A stretch of DNA of 64,000 nucleotides, taken from assembly GCF_007994225.1 (NCBI RefSeq), contig NZ_VLLL01000007.1:189191-253190 (forward strand). The letters are read 5' to 3'. Of the stretch, positions 39,145 through 47,701 are shown in pieces. The notes below the pieces were generated by a model that searched no databases, was not told where the DNA came from, and saw only the letters and a program-made list of their open reading frames with translations. A program made the position numbers and the translations under genes. Every line of letters starts with the position of its first letter. Within the stretch, counting starts at the first letter, position 1. The DNA is from Stackebrandtia albiflava. Its GTDB lineage: Bacteria; Actinomycetota; Actinomycetes; Mycobacteriales; Micromonosporaceae.

Positions 39145-40093
39145 CCTCCGCGCGGTAACGCCCGGGGCTGACACCGTGCCGCCGCTTGAACGCGGCGCTG
39201 AGCGCGTACGGGCCGCCGTACCCGACCTGCCGTGCCACCGCGCTCAGGGTGGCGTCGGTGCCGCGCAACAGGTCCGCGGCCACGGCGAGCCGCCACCCGG
39301 TGAGGTACGTCAACGGGGGCTCTCCGACCCGGGCGGTGAAGCGGCGCGCGAACCCGGCGCGGGACACCCCGGCCGCGGCCGCCAGCGACGCGACCGTCCA
39401 GGACGTGGCGGGTGATTCGTGGATCAGCCGCAGCGCCTTCCCGACCACCGGGTCGGACATGGCCCGGTACCAGCGCGGCGCGTCCGAGTCCGGGCGGGCG
39501 AACCAGGCGCGCAGGACGGCGATCAGCACCAGGTCGAGCAGTCTGTCCAGCATCGCCTGCTGGCCGGGGGCCTCCCGTCCGATCTCGGTGTGGAGCAGCG
39601 CGAGTAGCGGCGAGTCCCAGTCGGTGGCGGACATCTTCAGGATGGGTGGCAGGGCGTCGAGCAGGGCGCGGCCGAGTTGGCCGTCCACCGGGTACGTGCC
39701 GACGAGGAGGCTGGTGGGACCGGAGGTGTTGCCCCAGGTCCGGACGCCGCCGAAGCCCCATTCGCCGGCCTCGCCGGTGACCGGGCCGAGGAGTTCCCGG
39801 CCGTCCACCGACGTGCAGCGTTGCCCCGGGTGGATGATCGCCTGCACGGGCGTGGCCGGGTCGTCGGCGCAGCGGTACGGTGCCGGGCCGCGCACCAGGG
39901 CGACGTCGCCGACGGCGAGGCCGACGGGCGGCCCGGTCTCCGGCAGCAGCCACGCCTCGTCCGACACGACCGCGACGAGGCTCAACGGTGCGCGGTCGCG
40001 GATGTCCACACACCACGGTGGCCGCAGCGACGCCCGCAACAGGAAGGCGTCGCGGGCGCGCGGCCCGTCGAGGAAACCGGTCAACACGTCCAC
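39125..40093 (-). CDS. AraC-family regulator with cupin_6 domain
   Basis: A 322-residue regulator. The N-terminal cupin (DVLTGFLDGPRARDAFLLRA, then PPWCVDIRDRAPL) is the ligand-sensing part. The C-terminal AraC helix-turn-helix pair shows WTVASLAAAAGVSRAGFARR and VARQVGYGGPYALSAAFKRR with HGVSPGRYR. I chose GTG 40093 because TACGCT lies exactly 6 nt upstream, the leaderless layout, and MDVLTGFLDG fits related proteins; the frame is open to 40114. It is divergent from an NmrA-like oxidoreductase gene, its probable target. Confidence 0.88.
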   Translation of the reverse strand: MDVLTGFLDGPRARDAFLLRASLRPPWCVDIRDRAPLSLVAVVSDEAWLLPETGPPVGLAVGDVALVRGPAPYRCADDPATPVQAIIHPGQRCTSVDGRELLGPVTGEAGEWGFGGVRTWGNTSGPTSLLVGTYPVDGQLGRALLDALPPILKMSATDWDSPLLALLHTEIGREAPGQQAMLDRLLDLVLIAVLRAWFARPDSDAPRWYRAMSDPVVGKALRLIHESPATSWTVASLAAAAGVSRAGFARRFTARVGEPPLTYLTGWRLAVAADLLRGTDATLSAVARQVGYGGPYALSAAFKRRHGVSPGRYRAEVTTGPE

Positions 40094-40173
40094 ACCCACA
40101 GCGTAGACGTTCACGTATGAACCTTGGATCGTGGACCATTGTGAGTCTCATCGGTCCGGGGTTTGATCGTCAC

Positions 40174-40992
40174 ATGAACACACTTCACCTCGTCATCGGC
40201 GGCACCGGTAAGACCGGCCGCCGCGTCGCCGAACGCCTCGCCGCGCACGGGGACCGGGTCCGTCCGGTCTCCCGGTCGACGGAGGTCCCGTTCGACTGGA
40301 ACGTCCCGGCGACCTGGCCGGGCGCCGTCGAGGACGCCACGACCGCGTACCTGAGTTACCACCCCGACCTGGCGTTCCCGGGCGCCGCCGCGCAGATCGC
40401 CGAGTTCGCGGAGCTGGCCGCCGGGGCCGGGGTGCGGCGGCTGGTGTTGCTGTCGGGTCGCGGTGAACCGGCCGCCGCCGAGGCGGAACGCGGCCTGCAC
40501 CGCAGCGGCGCCGAGTGGACGGTGCTGCGGGCCGCCTGGTTCGCGCAGAACTTCAGCGAACACTTCCTGGTCGATCCGGTGCGTGAGGGCGTCATCGCGT
40601 TGCCCGCGGGCGACGTCACCGAACCCTTCGTCGACGTGGACGACCTCGCCGACGTCGCCGTGGCGGCGATGACCGCACCGGGCCACCACGGCAGGACGTA
40701 CGAGCTGACCGGCCCGAGACTGCTCGGGTTCGCCGACGTCGCCGACATACTCACGCGCGTCCTCGCCCGCCCGGTCCGGTATCTGCCGGTGAGCCCGCAG
40801 GAGTACCTGCGCGCCGCTGTGGACGCGGGGGTGCCCGCCGAACAGGCGGAGCCGTTGACGGCGCTGTTCACCACCGTCCTCGACGGACGCAACTCGCACA
40901 CCACGGACACGGTCGCCGAACTGCTCGGCCGGCCCGCCCGCGACTTCGACGACTACGCCCGCCGCACCGCCGCCACCGGCGTGTGGGGCTGA
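40174..40992 (+). CDS. NAD(P)-binding NmrA-like atypical SDR
   Basis: A 272-residue protein. The N-terminal dinucleotide-binding motif is LVIGGTGKTGRRVAERLAAH. VRRLVLLSGRGEPAAA and WTVLRAAWFAQNFSEHFLVD are typical of the NmrA/quinone-reductase-2-like group; DVTEPFVDVDDLADVAVAAM follows. The catalytic Tyr-Lys pair of classical SDRs is absent. The pairing with an AraC cupin regulator and a DUF1772 gene is frequent in actinobacteria. It stands 16 nt before the DUF1772 gene, so the two are probably one operon. Confidence 0.88.
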   Translation: MNTLHLVIGGTGKTGRRVAERLAAHGDRVRPVSRSTEVPFDWNVPATWPGAVEDATTAYLSYHPDLAFPGAAAQIAEFAELAAGAGVRRLVLLSGRGEPAAAEAERGLHRSGAEWTVLRAAWFAQNFSEHFLVDPVREGVIALPAGDVTEPFVDVDDLADVAVAAMTAPGHHGRTYELTGPRLLGFADVADILTRVLARPVRYLPVSPQEYLRAAVDAGVPAEQAEPLTALFTTVLDGRNSHTTDTVAELLGRPARDFDDYARRTAATGVWG

Positions 40993-41008
40993 GGGGAGGA
41001 TGACGACC

Positions 41009-41488
41009 ATGACGACCATGCAGCACGTCGCGCTCATCGCCGCGACCGTCACCGCCAGCCTCACCGCGGGGGTGTTCTTCGCGTTCGCGGTCGCGGTGAT
41101 GCCCGGTCTGGCCCGGCTCGACGACTCCGGTTTCACCATGGCCATGCGACACGTCAACGAGGCCATCCTCAACCGGTGGTTTCTGGGCTGCTTCACCGGC
41201 GCGGTACCGCTGGGCCTGCTCGCGGTCGTCCTCACCTGGGTGACCGGTCCGGGGGCCGTCACCTGGTGGTCCCTGGCGGCCCTGGCGCTGTACCTGGTGT
41301 GTTTCGGGATCACCGCCGGCGTCAACGTCCCGCTCAACAACGCGTTGCGCGACGCCGGGGACGAGGATCCGGCGGGCGTGCGGGCGGCCTTCGAGCCCGC
41401 CTGGAACCGTTGGCACCTGATCCGCACGGTCGCGGTGGTCGCGTCGCTCGTCGCCTGGTGCGTCGCGTTGACGGTTCACGGCGGGTGA
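41009..41488 (+). CDS. DUF1772 membrane protein
   Basis: A 159-residue protein with four membrane segments, matching the DUF1772 (anthrone oxygenase-like) family: VALIAATVTASLTAGVFFAF, NRWFLGCFTGAVPLGLLAVV, LAALALYLVCFGITAGVNVP with NNALRD, and AAFEPAWNRWHLIRTVAVVA. The second in-frame ATG is chosen because GGGGAGG abuts the first ATG (41000) and lies 9 nt before this one. Probably co-transcribed with the NmrA-like gene. Confidence 0.85.
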   Translation: MTTMQHVALIAATVTASLTAGVFFAFAVAVMPGLARLDDSGFTMAMRHVNEAILNRWFLGCFTGAVPLGLLAVVLTWVTGPGAVTWWSLAALALYLVCFGITAGVNVPLNNALRDAGDEDPAGVRAAFEPAWNRWHLIRTVAVVASLVAWCVALTVHGG

Positions 41489-41534
41489 CGTCGTACCCGA
41501 CGGGTAGCGTCACGTTTCGACGTGAGGAGACGAC

Positions 41535-41981
41535 ATGTCCGAGGTGACGGAGTTCTTCGACGGCGCGGCCGGTGACTGGGAAGGCGTTCACCGGCTGCGC
41601 ATGACCCCCGACGAGCCCTACCGGGAGTCGCGGCTGACCGCGACGGCGACGCCGGTCGCCGGGCACGGTCACACGCTGCGTTACCACTGGCACGAGGACG
41701 GTCGGCCGCAGGACGGCCTGCTCCTGATCGCCCCCGCCGAGACCGGTGGCGGGATCGCGGCGGACTGGATCGACTCGTGGGCGCAGCAGCCGCACTGGAT
41801 GCGGCTCACCGGTTCCGTCGAGGGGGGTCAGCTGCGGCTGGCGGGCCGATACGCCGACGGGTCGTGGGGTTGGCGGATCCACTGCGACCCCGCGACCGGC
41901 GACTCGCTCCGGTTCACCATGCTGAACGTGCCGCCCGGGGAGTCGCCGCAGGAGGTCGTGGAGTTCGTGTTGCACCGGTGA
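41535..41981 (+). CDS. DUF1579-like conserved protein
   Basis: A 148-residue cytosolic protein. The pattern SEVTEFFDGAAGDWEGVHRL, the central TPVAGHGHTLRYHWHEDG and the later DGSWGWRIHCDP suggest the DUF1579-like beta-barrel lipocalin-type fold. No catalytic residues can be named. A GAGGAGA ribosome binding site precedes the ATG. Its role is unknown; it is followed 73 nt later by the BKACE gene. Confidence 0.7.
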   Translation: MSEVTEFFDGAAGDWEGVHRLRMTPDEPYRESRLTATATPVAGHGHTLRYHWHEDGRPQDGLLLIAPAETGGGIAADWIDSWAQQPHWMRLTGSVEGGQLRLAGRYADGSWGWRIHCDPATGDSLRFTMLNVPPGESPQEVVEFVLHR

Positions 41982-42054
41982 CCGGCGTGCGGCGGCGGAA
42001 CCCGACGGCGACCTGGCACGCGGCGCCCGGCGGCGCCTGGCAAGATCGGACGCT

Positions 42055-42891
42055 ATGACCGCCTCCACGTTGATCACGGTCGCCCCGACCGGCGCCGAAT
42101 CCGCCAAGTCCGACGTGCCCGCTCTGCCGGTGACCCTCGACGAGCTGGTCGCCACCGCCGTCGACTGCCAGGCCGCCGGGGCCGCCGTCGTCCACGTCCA
42201 CATCCGCGACGACGCGGGCGCGCCGACGCTCGACCAGGCGCGGTTGCGGGACACGGTGGCGGCGCTGCGGGAGTCCACCGACCTGATCGTGCAGTTGTCG
42301 ACCGGCGGCGCGGTGTCCGACGGGGAGGCGCCCCGCCTGGCGGTCCTCGACGCCGCCCCCGACATGGCGTCCTGCACGATGGGCACCGTCAACTTCGGTG
42401 ACGACGTGTTCATGAACCGGTGGGGTTTCATCGTCGACCTGCACGAGAAGATGCGCGACCTCCGGGTGGTGCCGGAGTACGAGATCTTCGACCTGGGTCA
42501 TCTCGCGAACCTGGAACGGCTCCTGGACCGGCACGGCCCGCCGTTCGGCGGCCACGTCCACGTCGACTTCGTCCTGGGCGTCCCGGGCGGCGGCGCCGGG
42601 GACGCGCAGACCGTCGTCGCGATGGCGGAGGCGGCCCGCCGTCACCTCCCCGAGGGATCCACGTTCTCGGCGACCGGGATCGGCCGCGCCACCCTGCCGG
42701 TGATGTTCGCGTCGCTCGCCGCGGGCGGCCACCTGCGGGTCGGCATGGAGGACACCGTCTCGTTCGCGCGGCGGCAGCCGGTGGAGAGCAACGCGCAACT
42801 GGTGACCCGGGCGGCGGCCGTCGCGGAACTCGCGCAGCGACCCGCGATGGACATTCCCGCAGCCCGGGAATTGTTGCGGATCCGCGGTTAA
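42055..42891 (+). CDS. beta-keto acid cleavage enzyme (BKACE, DUF849 family)
   Basis: A 278-residue TIM-barrel enzyme. Family members condense a beta-keto acid with acetyl-CoA and split it; the best known acts on 3-keto-5-aminohexanoate in lysine fermentation. The zinc ligands are in AAVVHVHIRDDAG and VHVDFVLGVPGG, and VPEYEIFDLGHL carries the catalytic Glu-Asp region. VGMEDTVSFARRQPVESN near the C-terminus is also diagnostic. The specific substrate cannot be inferred; no lysine or carnitine catabolic gene is nearby. Confidence 0.9.
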   Translation: MTASTLITVAPTGAESAKSDVPALPVTLDELVATAVDCQAAGAAVVHVHIRDDAGAPTLDQARLRDTVAALRESTDLIVQLSTGGAVSDGEAPRLAVLDAAPDMASCTMGTVNFGDDVFMNRWGFIVDLHEKMRDLRVVPEYEIFDLGHLANLERLLDRHGPPFGGHVHVDFVLGVPGGGAGDAQTVVAMAEAARRHLPEGSTFSATGIGRATLPVMFASLAAGGHLRVGMEDTVSFARRQPVESNAQLVTRAAAVAELAQRPAMDIPAARELLRIRG

Positions 42892-42941
42892 AGTGCGCAC
42901 ATTCACTCGACTGCCACCACGGCGCCGGTTAGGTTCATACC

Positions 42942-43925
42942 GTGAGTGAGGTTTACCAGGGCGGCGACCTGCTGGCCGAAGTGGTCCGGTCCGGTTTCGT
43001 CGAGGGAGTCCACCGCGGCAGCGTCGTGGTGCTGCGCGGTGACGGTTCGGTGCACTCCACCGCCGGCGACTTCGAGGCGCCGGTGTTCCCCCGCTCGGCG
43101 AACAAGCCGATGCAGTCGGTGGGGGCGTTGCGGTGCGGGCTCGACCTCACCGACGACGCCGATCTCGCGGTCGCGTCGGCGAGTCACCGCGGCGAGCCGT
43201 TCCACATCGCGCGCATCCGCCGGATCCTGTTGCGCGCCGGGCTCACTCCCGACGACCTGGCGTGTCCCCCGGACCTCCCGATCGACCCGGACGCGCGGGA
43301 CGCGGTCCTGTCGGCGGGCGGCGGACCGACCCGGCTGCTCATGAACTGCTCGGGCAAGCACGCGGCGATGCTCGCGACGTGCCGTTCCGCGGGCTGGTCC
43401 ATCCACGACTACCTGGAACCGGACCATCCGCTGCAGAAGGCGAACCGGCAGGCCGTCACCGACCTGACCGGGTACGACGTCGCGGCGACCGGTGTGGACG
43501 GTTGCGGCGCGCCGTTGTACGCGTTCCCGCTGCTGGGTCTGGCCAAGGCGTTCCTGTCGCTCGTCACGGCGGAACCGGGCGGCCTGGAGCGCCGGGTGGC
43601 CGACGCGATGCGAGCGCATCCGGAACTGGTGTCGGGTACCCGCGGCGCGGACACCCTGCTGATGCGGGCAGTGCCCTCCGCCCTGGTGAAGGGCGGCGCC
43701 GAGGGGGTCGCCGCCATCGGCATCCCCGGTGTGGGCGCGGTGGCGGTGAAGATCGACGACGGCGCCCACCGCGCGGCGGTCCCGGTGGCGGTGGCGGCGT
43801 TGCGCACGCTGGACCTGTCGGGCCTGGAACTGGACGAGACGATACTGGCGCAGCTGGACCGCACGGTCCTGTACGGCGGCGGTGAGCCGGTCGGCGAGGT
43901 CCGGCCACTGTGGCCGGAGGGCTGA
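42942..43925 (+). CDS. asparaginase (Asparaginase_II / rhizobial type)
   Basis: A 327-residue hydrolase that releases ammonia from L-asparagine. It belongs to the serine-lysine type family rather than the E. coli type: PVFPRSANKPMQSVGAL with the Ser-x-x-Lys, ASHRGEPFHI, and NCSGKHAAMLATC are diagnostic. VDGCGAPLYAFPLLGLA is also conserved. There is no signal peptide, so it is cytosolic. The GTG start lies 6 nt after TAGGTT (42930-42935), so it is probably leaderless. Confidence 0.92.
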   Translation: MSEVYQGGDLLAEVVRSGFVEGVHRGSVVVLRGDGSVHSTAGDFEAPVFPRSANKPMQSVGALRCGLDLTDDADLAVASASHRGEPFHIARIRRILLRAGLTPDDLACPPDLPIDPDARDAVLSAGGGPTRLLMNCSGKHAAMLATCRSAGWSIHDYLEPDHPLQKANRQAVTDLTGYDVAATGVDGCGAPLYAFPLLGLAKAFLSLVTAEPGGLERRVADAMRAHPELVSGTRGADTLLMRAVPSALVKGGAEGVAAIGIPGVGAVAVKIDDGAHRAAVPVAVAALRTLDLSGLELDETILAQLDRTVLYGGGEPVGEVRPLWPEG

Positions 43926-43949
43926 CGGCGCTCCGGCGGCGCGGGTGAC

Positions 43950-43984
43950 CGTGTGGCGGCCCGGGTGACCGGGACCGCCACACG
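43950..43984. terminator. bidirectional terminator between asparaginase and RIO kinase genes
   Basis: A perfect 10-bp stem CGTGTGGCGG/CCGCCACACG at 43950-43959 and 43975-43984, with CCCGG/CCGGG inside the loop, placed between two convergent stops. Confidence 0.7.
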
Positions 43985-43998
43985 TCTCGTGACGCGAC

Positions 43999-44931
43999 CT
44001 AGTGGATTCGTGCGTCGCGGCACAGTTCCTCGGCCAGCTCCTCCACCTGTTCTTCGGGCAGGCCCCGCGCCTTGAACCAGTTGCCGATGTTGCGGACGTC
44101 GCGGCGCAGGAACTCCGCGCCACGCGGGTTGGCGATCACGTCGATGATCTGCGGAACGTCGATGATCACCAGCCGCCCGTCCTGGACGATCACGTTGTAC
44201 GCGGACAGGTCGCCGTGCGCGAATCCGTCCCTGGCCATGATCGACAGGCTGTCGGACAGTTGCCGCCACAGGTCGGCCAGTTCGGTCGCGTCCGGCCGCA
44301 ACTGGGCGAGCCGGGGCGCGGCCGTACCGTCCGGTTCCCCGATGAACTCCATCAGGATCTCGGTGCCGAAGATCTGCACCGGGTACGGGACGGCGACACC
44401 GGCCTCGAACATCCGGCGAAGCGCGTCGAACTCGGCGTTCGCCCAGCGTCCGGCGATCGCCTCCTTGCCGAACTGGGTGCGGTTCGCCATCGCGCGGCTC
44501 TCACGGGAGTCGCGGACGCTGCGGCCCTCCAGGTATCCGTCGTTGCGGCGGAACATGGAGTGCTCCGAACTGCGGTACCGCTTGGCGGCGAGCAGGCAGC
44601 TGCGGTCGGTGCCGGGGACGGCGCGTTCCAGTAGGAAGACGTCGGCCTCCTTGCCGGTCTTGAGGATGCCGAGTTCGTGGTCGACGGCGGCGGCCTCGGT
44701 GACCAGCCACTCCGGGTACGGTTTCGGGCCGCGTTCCAACGGTTCGGACTGGTCCCAGATGGACCAGCGGTCACCCTCGGGTGGGCCGTCCCCGCCCGGG
44801 GCGTCCTCGTCCTCCTCGTCGAAGAAGGACCGGTAGTAGTCGTGGTCCTCAGCCTCGTACGCCAGGTCGTCGGCGTCGAGACGGCGGTGGGACTTCTTGC
44901 GGGTACGCATGAACGTGTCGTGCTGTGACAC
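43999..44931 (-). CDS. RIO1-like serine protein kinase
   Basis: A 310-residue kinase of the RIO family. The ATP site is GILKTGKEADVFLLER with the conserved Lys in LLAAKRYRSSEHSMF. The catalytic loop is FAHGDLSAYNVIVQDG, and the metal-binding segment is LVIIDVPQIID. An acidic N-terminus (DYYRSFFDEEDEDAPGGDG) precedes the domain. Bacterial RIO kinases are poorly understood; the eukaryotic relatives act in ribosome maturation. The GTG at 44931 is chosen because AAGGAGA lies 7 nt upstream. It is monocistronic. Confidence 0.9.
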   Translation of the reverse strand: MSQHDTFMRTRKKSHRRLDADDLAYEAEDHDYYRSFFDEEDEDAPGGDGPPEGDRWSIWDQSEPLERGPKPYPEWLVTEAAAVDHELGILKTGKEADVFLLERAVPGTDRSCLLAAKRYRSSEHSMFRRNDGYLEGRSVRDSRESRAMANRTQFGKEAIAGRWANAEFDALRRMFEAGVAVPYPVQIFGTEILMEFIGEPDGTAAPRLAQLRPDATELADLWRQLSDSLSIMARDGFAHGDLSAYNVIVQDGRLVIIDVPQIIDVIANPRGAEFLRRDVRNIGNWFKARGLPEEQVEELAEELCRDARIH

Positions 44932-44946
44932 TTCGGGGTCTCCTTG

Positions 44947-45270
44947 ACCAGAGCCCACCGGTGGATGAGACGCCGGGCGGACGGCCCTCGATGCGGGCCG
45001 TGCGGTGGTTCAGGCGTTCACCGGTGGAGGCGAAACGGGGAACGATGGGTGCGCGCTGTGAAGTGCACGCAGCACGGAAACGGCAACCATCACGGTCATC
45101 GCCTCCTCTCGTTCGACCCGTCCGCGGTCGCGGAGGGTGGATGTCGCGCACCGGTGCCGGCCGACGCGATCGGACATCGCACCACAGCATTCCAGGCCGG
45201 CGCCGCGCGCGCAAGCCGTTTTCCGGTGACTCCGCGCGCGGCGCCTCGCGGGGCACCGGCGTCACCGATC
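44947..45270. other. gene-free spacer upstream of the RHH operon
   Basis: About 320 nt with no convincing gene on either strand. It separates the RIO kinase start from the RHH regulator and is rich in short palindromes (GCGCGCGC, CCGGCGCC). No recognised RNA or binding site is evident before the TGGTGCCA cluster at 45271. Confidence 0.35.
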
Positions 45271-45320
45271 TGGTGCCACTCCACTTGTCATGGCACCGAT
45301 GTTGTGCCACCATGGCACCA
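45271..45320 (+). promoter_or_regulatory. operator array of TGGCACC/GGTGCCA half-sites
   Basis: Four half-sites lie within 50 nt directly before the RHH start codon: TGGTGCCA 45271-45278, TGGCACC 45291-45297, TGTGCCA 45303-45309 and TGGCACCA 45313-45320. They form dyads with centres 10-20 nt apart. Ribbon-helix-helix proteins bind such closely spaced half-sites cooperatively, so autoregulation is likely. Confidence 0.55.
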
Positions 45321-45826
45321 TGGACTTGGAACCATTTGTGGAGCGGGCGCGACGCGAACTCGCGCTCGCCGCCGACCCCGACGGCCGGCACCGTGCGGTC
45401 GCCGAGCGGATGGCCTCGGCACTGGCCCCGACCATCAGGTTGACACTGCTGGACGCACTCTCGGCGGCGGCCGACGACATCACACGGGAGCTCTCCCCGG
45501 GGGCGGTGGAGGTGCGGCTGCGGGGCGGAGAACCGTCCTTCGCGGTCACGCCGCCGCCCGGGGCCGCCGCCCCCGACGCCGAGACCACCGAGCCCGGTGG
45601 CACCACAGTGGTGCCGCCGGATGCCGACGACGGCCCGATGACGCGGATAAACCTGCGGTTGTCCGAAGGGCTGAAGGCGCGCATCGAATCCGCCGCCGAC
45701 ACGGAGGGCCGGTCGATCAACGCCTGGCTGGTACGCGCGGCGTCGGCCGTACTGGAAGCGCGCGGTCCCGGTACCGCTCGGGTCGTCTCCGGCGGCAGGC
45801 AGCGCCTCACCGGCTGGGTGCGTTGA
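45320..45826 (+). CDS. ribbon-helix-helix regulator (HicB/Arc-like)
   Basis: A 168-residue protein. Residues 1-75 are mostly helical and acidic. A Pro/Ala-rich linker (TPPPGAAAPDAETTEPGG) leads to a C-terminal ribbon-helix-helix segment: MTRINLRLSEGLKARIESAA, then DTEGRSINAWLVRAA. Actinobacterial relatives are usually called toxin-antitoxin HicB-family proteins and pair with a DUF4097 gene, as here (33 nt downstream). The ATG overlaps the last operator half-site. No HicA toxin is present, so a toxin-antitoxin role is doubtful. Confidence 0.82.
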   Translation: MDLEPFVERARRELALAADPDGRHRAVAERMASALAPTIRLTLLDALSAAADDITRELSPGAVEVRLRGGEPSFAVTPPPGAAAPDAETTEPGGTTVVPPDADDGPMTRINLRLSEGLKARIESAADTEGRSINAWLVRAASAVLEARGPGTARVVSGGRQRLTGWVR

Positions 45827-45859
45827 GCACCGCCACCTCACACTCGAAAGGGACATGAC

Positions 45860-46549
45860 ATGCCCACATTCCACACGCCCCGGCCGGTCCGCGTCGAGAT
45901 CGGCGTCATGCTCGGCAACCTGTCCGTCACCGCGGAGGACCGGACCGACACCGTCGTCACCGTGACACCCACCGACCCCGACGACGAGGCCGACGTGACG
46001 GCGGCGGCGGAGACCCGCGCGGAGTCGTCCGGCGGCACCGTCAGCGTCAAGGGGCCGACGTTCCGCAAGTACATCGGGCCGACCGGCAGGAGCCTGTCGG
46101 TCGACGTCGCGATCACCCTGCCGACCGGGTCGAGCCTGTTCGCCAAGGGGTACGGCAGCATCCTCAACCTGACGACGACCGGCCGGCTCGACACGTGCGA
46201 GTTCAGGACCGGGGCCGGCCGTCTCGTCGTGGACGAGGCCGGATCGATCCGGCTGCGCACCGACGGCGACATCGTGGTCGCCCGCGCCGGCGGCGACGTC
46301 GTCGCAACCACCTCCACGGGGAACATCACGATCGACGAGGTCAGCGCGGGCACCGTGGAGCTCAAGACCTCGATGGGCCGCATAGAGGTCGGCGTCCCGG
46401 AGGGGACCGCCGCGCTGCTCGACGTGCAGACCGGGTTCGGGTCCATCCGGAACCACCTCGACGAGACGGGCGAACCGGATCCGGGCGACTCCACCGTCAA
46501 GGTGAAGGCCCGCACCTCCGGCGGCGACATCGAGATCCGCCGCACCTGA
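45860..46549 (+). CDS. DUF4097 family beta-helix-like protein
   Basis: A 229-residue protein composed of repeating beta strands typical of DUF4097 adhesin-like domains: VRVEIGVMLGNLSVTAEDRT, GSLFAKG-type turns, and C-terminal repeats (SAGTVELKTSMGRIEVGVPE, VKVKARTSGGDIEIRRT). There is no signal peptide or membrane segment, so despite the adhesin-like label it is probably cytosolic. It forms an operon with the RHH regulator and is the likely controlled product. Function unknown. Confidence 0.85.
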   Translation: MPTFHTPRPVRVEIGVMLGNLSVTAEDRTDTVVTVTPTDPDDEADVTAAAETRAESSGGTVSVKGPTFRKYIGPTGRSLSVDVAITLPTGSSLFAKGYGSILNLTTTGRLDTCEFRTGAGRLVVDEAGSIRLRTDGDIVVARAGGDVVATTSTGNITIDEVSAGTVELKTSMGRIEVGVPEGTAALLDVQTGFGSIRNHLDETGEPDPGDSTVKVKARTSGGDIEIRRT

Positions 46550-46572
46550 CCGGCGTCCCGCCCACGCGGTGG

Positions 46573-46604
46573 ACGGGACGGGTCACCATCGGCGTCCGTC
46601 CCGT
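46573..46604. terminator. probable bidirectional terminator between DUF4097 and murQ
   Basis: A 9-bp stem ACGGGACGG/CCGTCCCGT at 46573-46581 and 46596-46604 between convergent stops; an overlapping stem GTCCCG/CGGGAC upstream could compete. Confidence 0.5.
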
Positions 46605-46621
46605 TCCACTCCGGAAAGCGG

Positions 46622-47545
46622 TCAGCCCGCCTGCGCGATGGCGGCGGCGAGCCGTCCGCCGGCGGCCGCCAGCAACGACCGCGCGGTGTCGGCGTCCACC
46701 TCGGCCTCCAGCATGAGGATCGCCGTCTTGGCGTGGTTGTCGGCGGCCGCCAGCGTCTCGGCGGCGCGCGCGACGTCCACACCGGTGATGTCGGCGACCA
46801 TCTTCGCGGCGCGGGCGGCCAGCTTCTCGTTGAGCACCCGCATGTCGACCATGTAGTTGCCGTAGGTGTGGCCGAGCCGGACCATCGTGATGGTCGAGAT
46901 CATGTTGAGCACGAGCTTCTGCGCGGTGCCGGACTTCAACCGGGTGGATCCGGCGACGACCTCGTTGCCGACCACCACCTCGATGCCGTGTTCGGCGACG
47001 GCGGACAGTTCGGCACCGGCGTTGCACGACAGGCCCACAGTCAACGCGCCGCGACGCCGGGCCTCGGCGACGGCCGCCAGCACGAACGGGGTCCGGCCGC
47101 TGGCGGTGACGCCGACGACGACGTCGCCGGGCGCGATCCGGTGTTCGGCGATGGCGGCGACACCCGCGTCACGGTCGTCCTCGGCGCCCTCGGTGGCGTT
47201 GGTCATCGCGTCGGGTCCGCCGGCGAGGATGGCCTGGATCAGCTCGGGGGGCGTGGAGAAGGTCGGGGGGCATTCGGAGGCGTCCACGACGGCCATGCGG
47301 CCGGCGGTTCCGGCGCCGACGTAACGCAGCCGTCCGCCGTCGGCCATCCGGGCGACGATCGCCTCGATCGCCGTGGCGATCACCGGCAGGCGCGGCCGGA
47401 TCGCGGCGGGCACCTCGGCGTCCGCGTCGTTCATGACGGTCGCCAGTTCCAGCGGGGTCAGCTTGTCGATGTCGGCGAACCGCGGGTCGGCGCCCTCGGT
47501 GGCCAGTCCCCGCAAACTCGCCGCCACCGTGTTGGTGTCGCCCAC
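46622..47545 (-). CDS. murQ: N-acetylmuramic acid 6-phosphate etherase
   Basis: A 307-residue SIS-domain lyase that splits MurNAc-6-phosphate into GlcNAc-6-phosphate and lactate during cell-wall recycling. Diagnostic segments are RLRYVGAGTAGRMAVVDASE, CPPTFSTPPELIQAILAGG, EGAEDD, GVTASGRTPFVLAAV and STRLKSGTAQKLVLNMISTI. GTG 47545 is chosen because GGAGG lies 6 nt upstream. The usual partners (MurNAc kinase, MurR or a phosphotransferase system) are not adjacent. Confidence 0.95.
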   Translation of the reverse strand: MGDTNTVAASLRGLATEGADPRFADIDKLTPLELATVMNDADAEVPAAIRPRLPVIATAIEAIVARMADGGRLRYVGAGTAGRMAVVDASECPPTFSTPPELIQAILAGGPDAMTNATEGAEDDRDAGVAAIAEHRIAPGDVVVGVTASGRTPFVLAAVAEARRRGALTVGLSCNAGAELSAVAEHGIEVVVGNEVVAGSTRLKSGTAQKLVLNMISTITMVRLGHTYGNYMVDMRVLNEKLAARAAKMVADITGVDVARAAETLAAADNHAKTAILMLEAEVDADTARSLLAAAGGRLAAAIAQAG

Positions 47546-47701
47546 ATCCGCCTCCGTTGGTTTCCTACACGCCTTCACCTGACCAATGAAGGTTAACAAC
47601 ATTTCGAGCCGGTGGACACCCGCGCCGAGCAGCGAAAACTGTCATACCCTGGGGATAGATTCGCTGTACCGACCGGTTACTCCCATTCGTCTGGAGGCCC
47701 G

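Noticed and set aside
45320-46549. HicAB toxin-antitoxin pair
   Set aside because: The first gene is RHH/HicB-like, but the partner is a DUF4097 beta-repeat protein, not a small HicA RNase.
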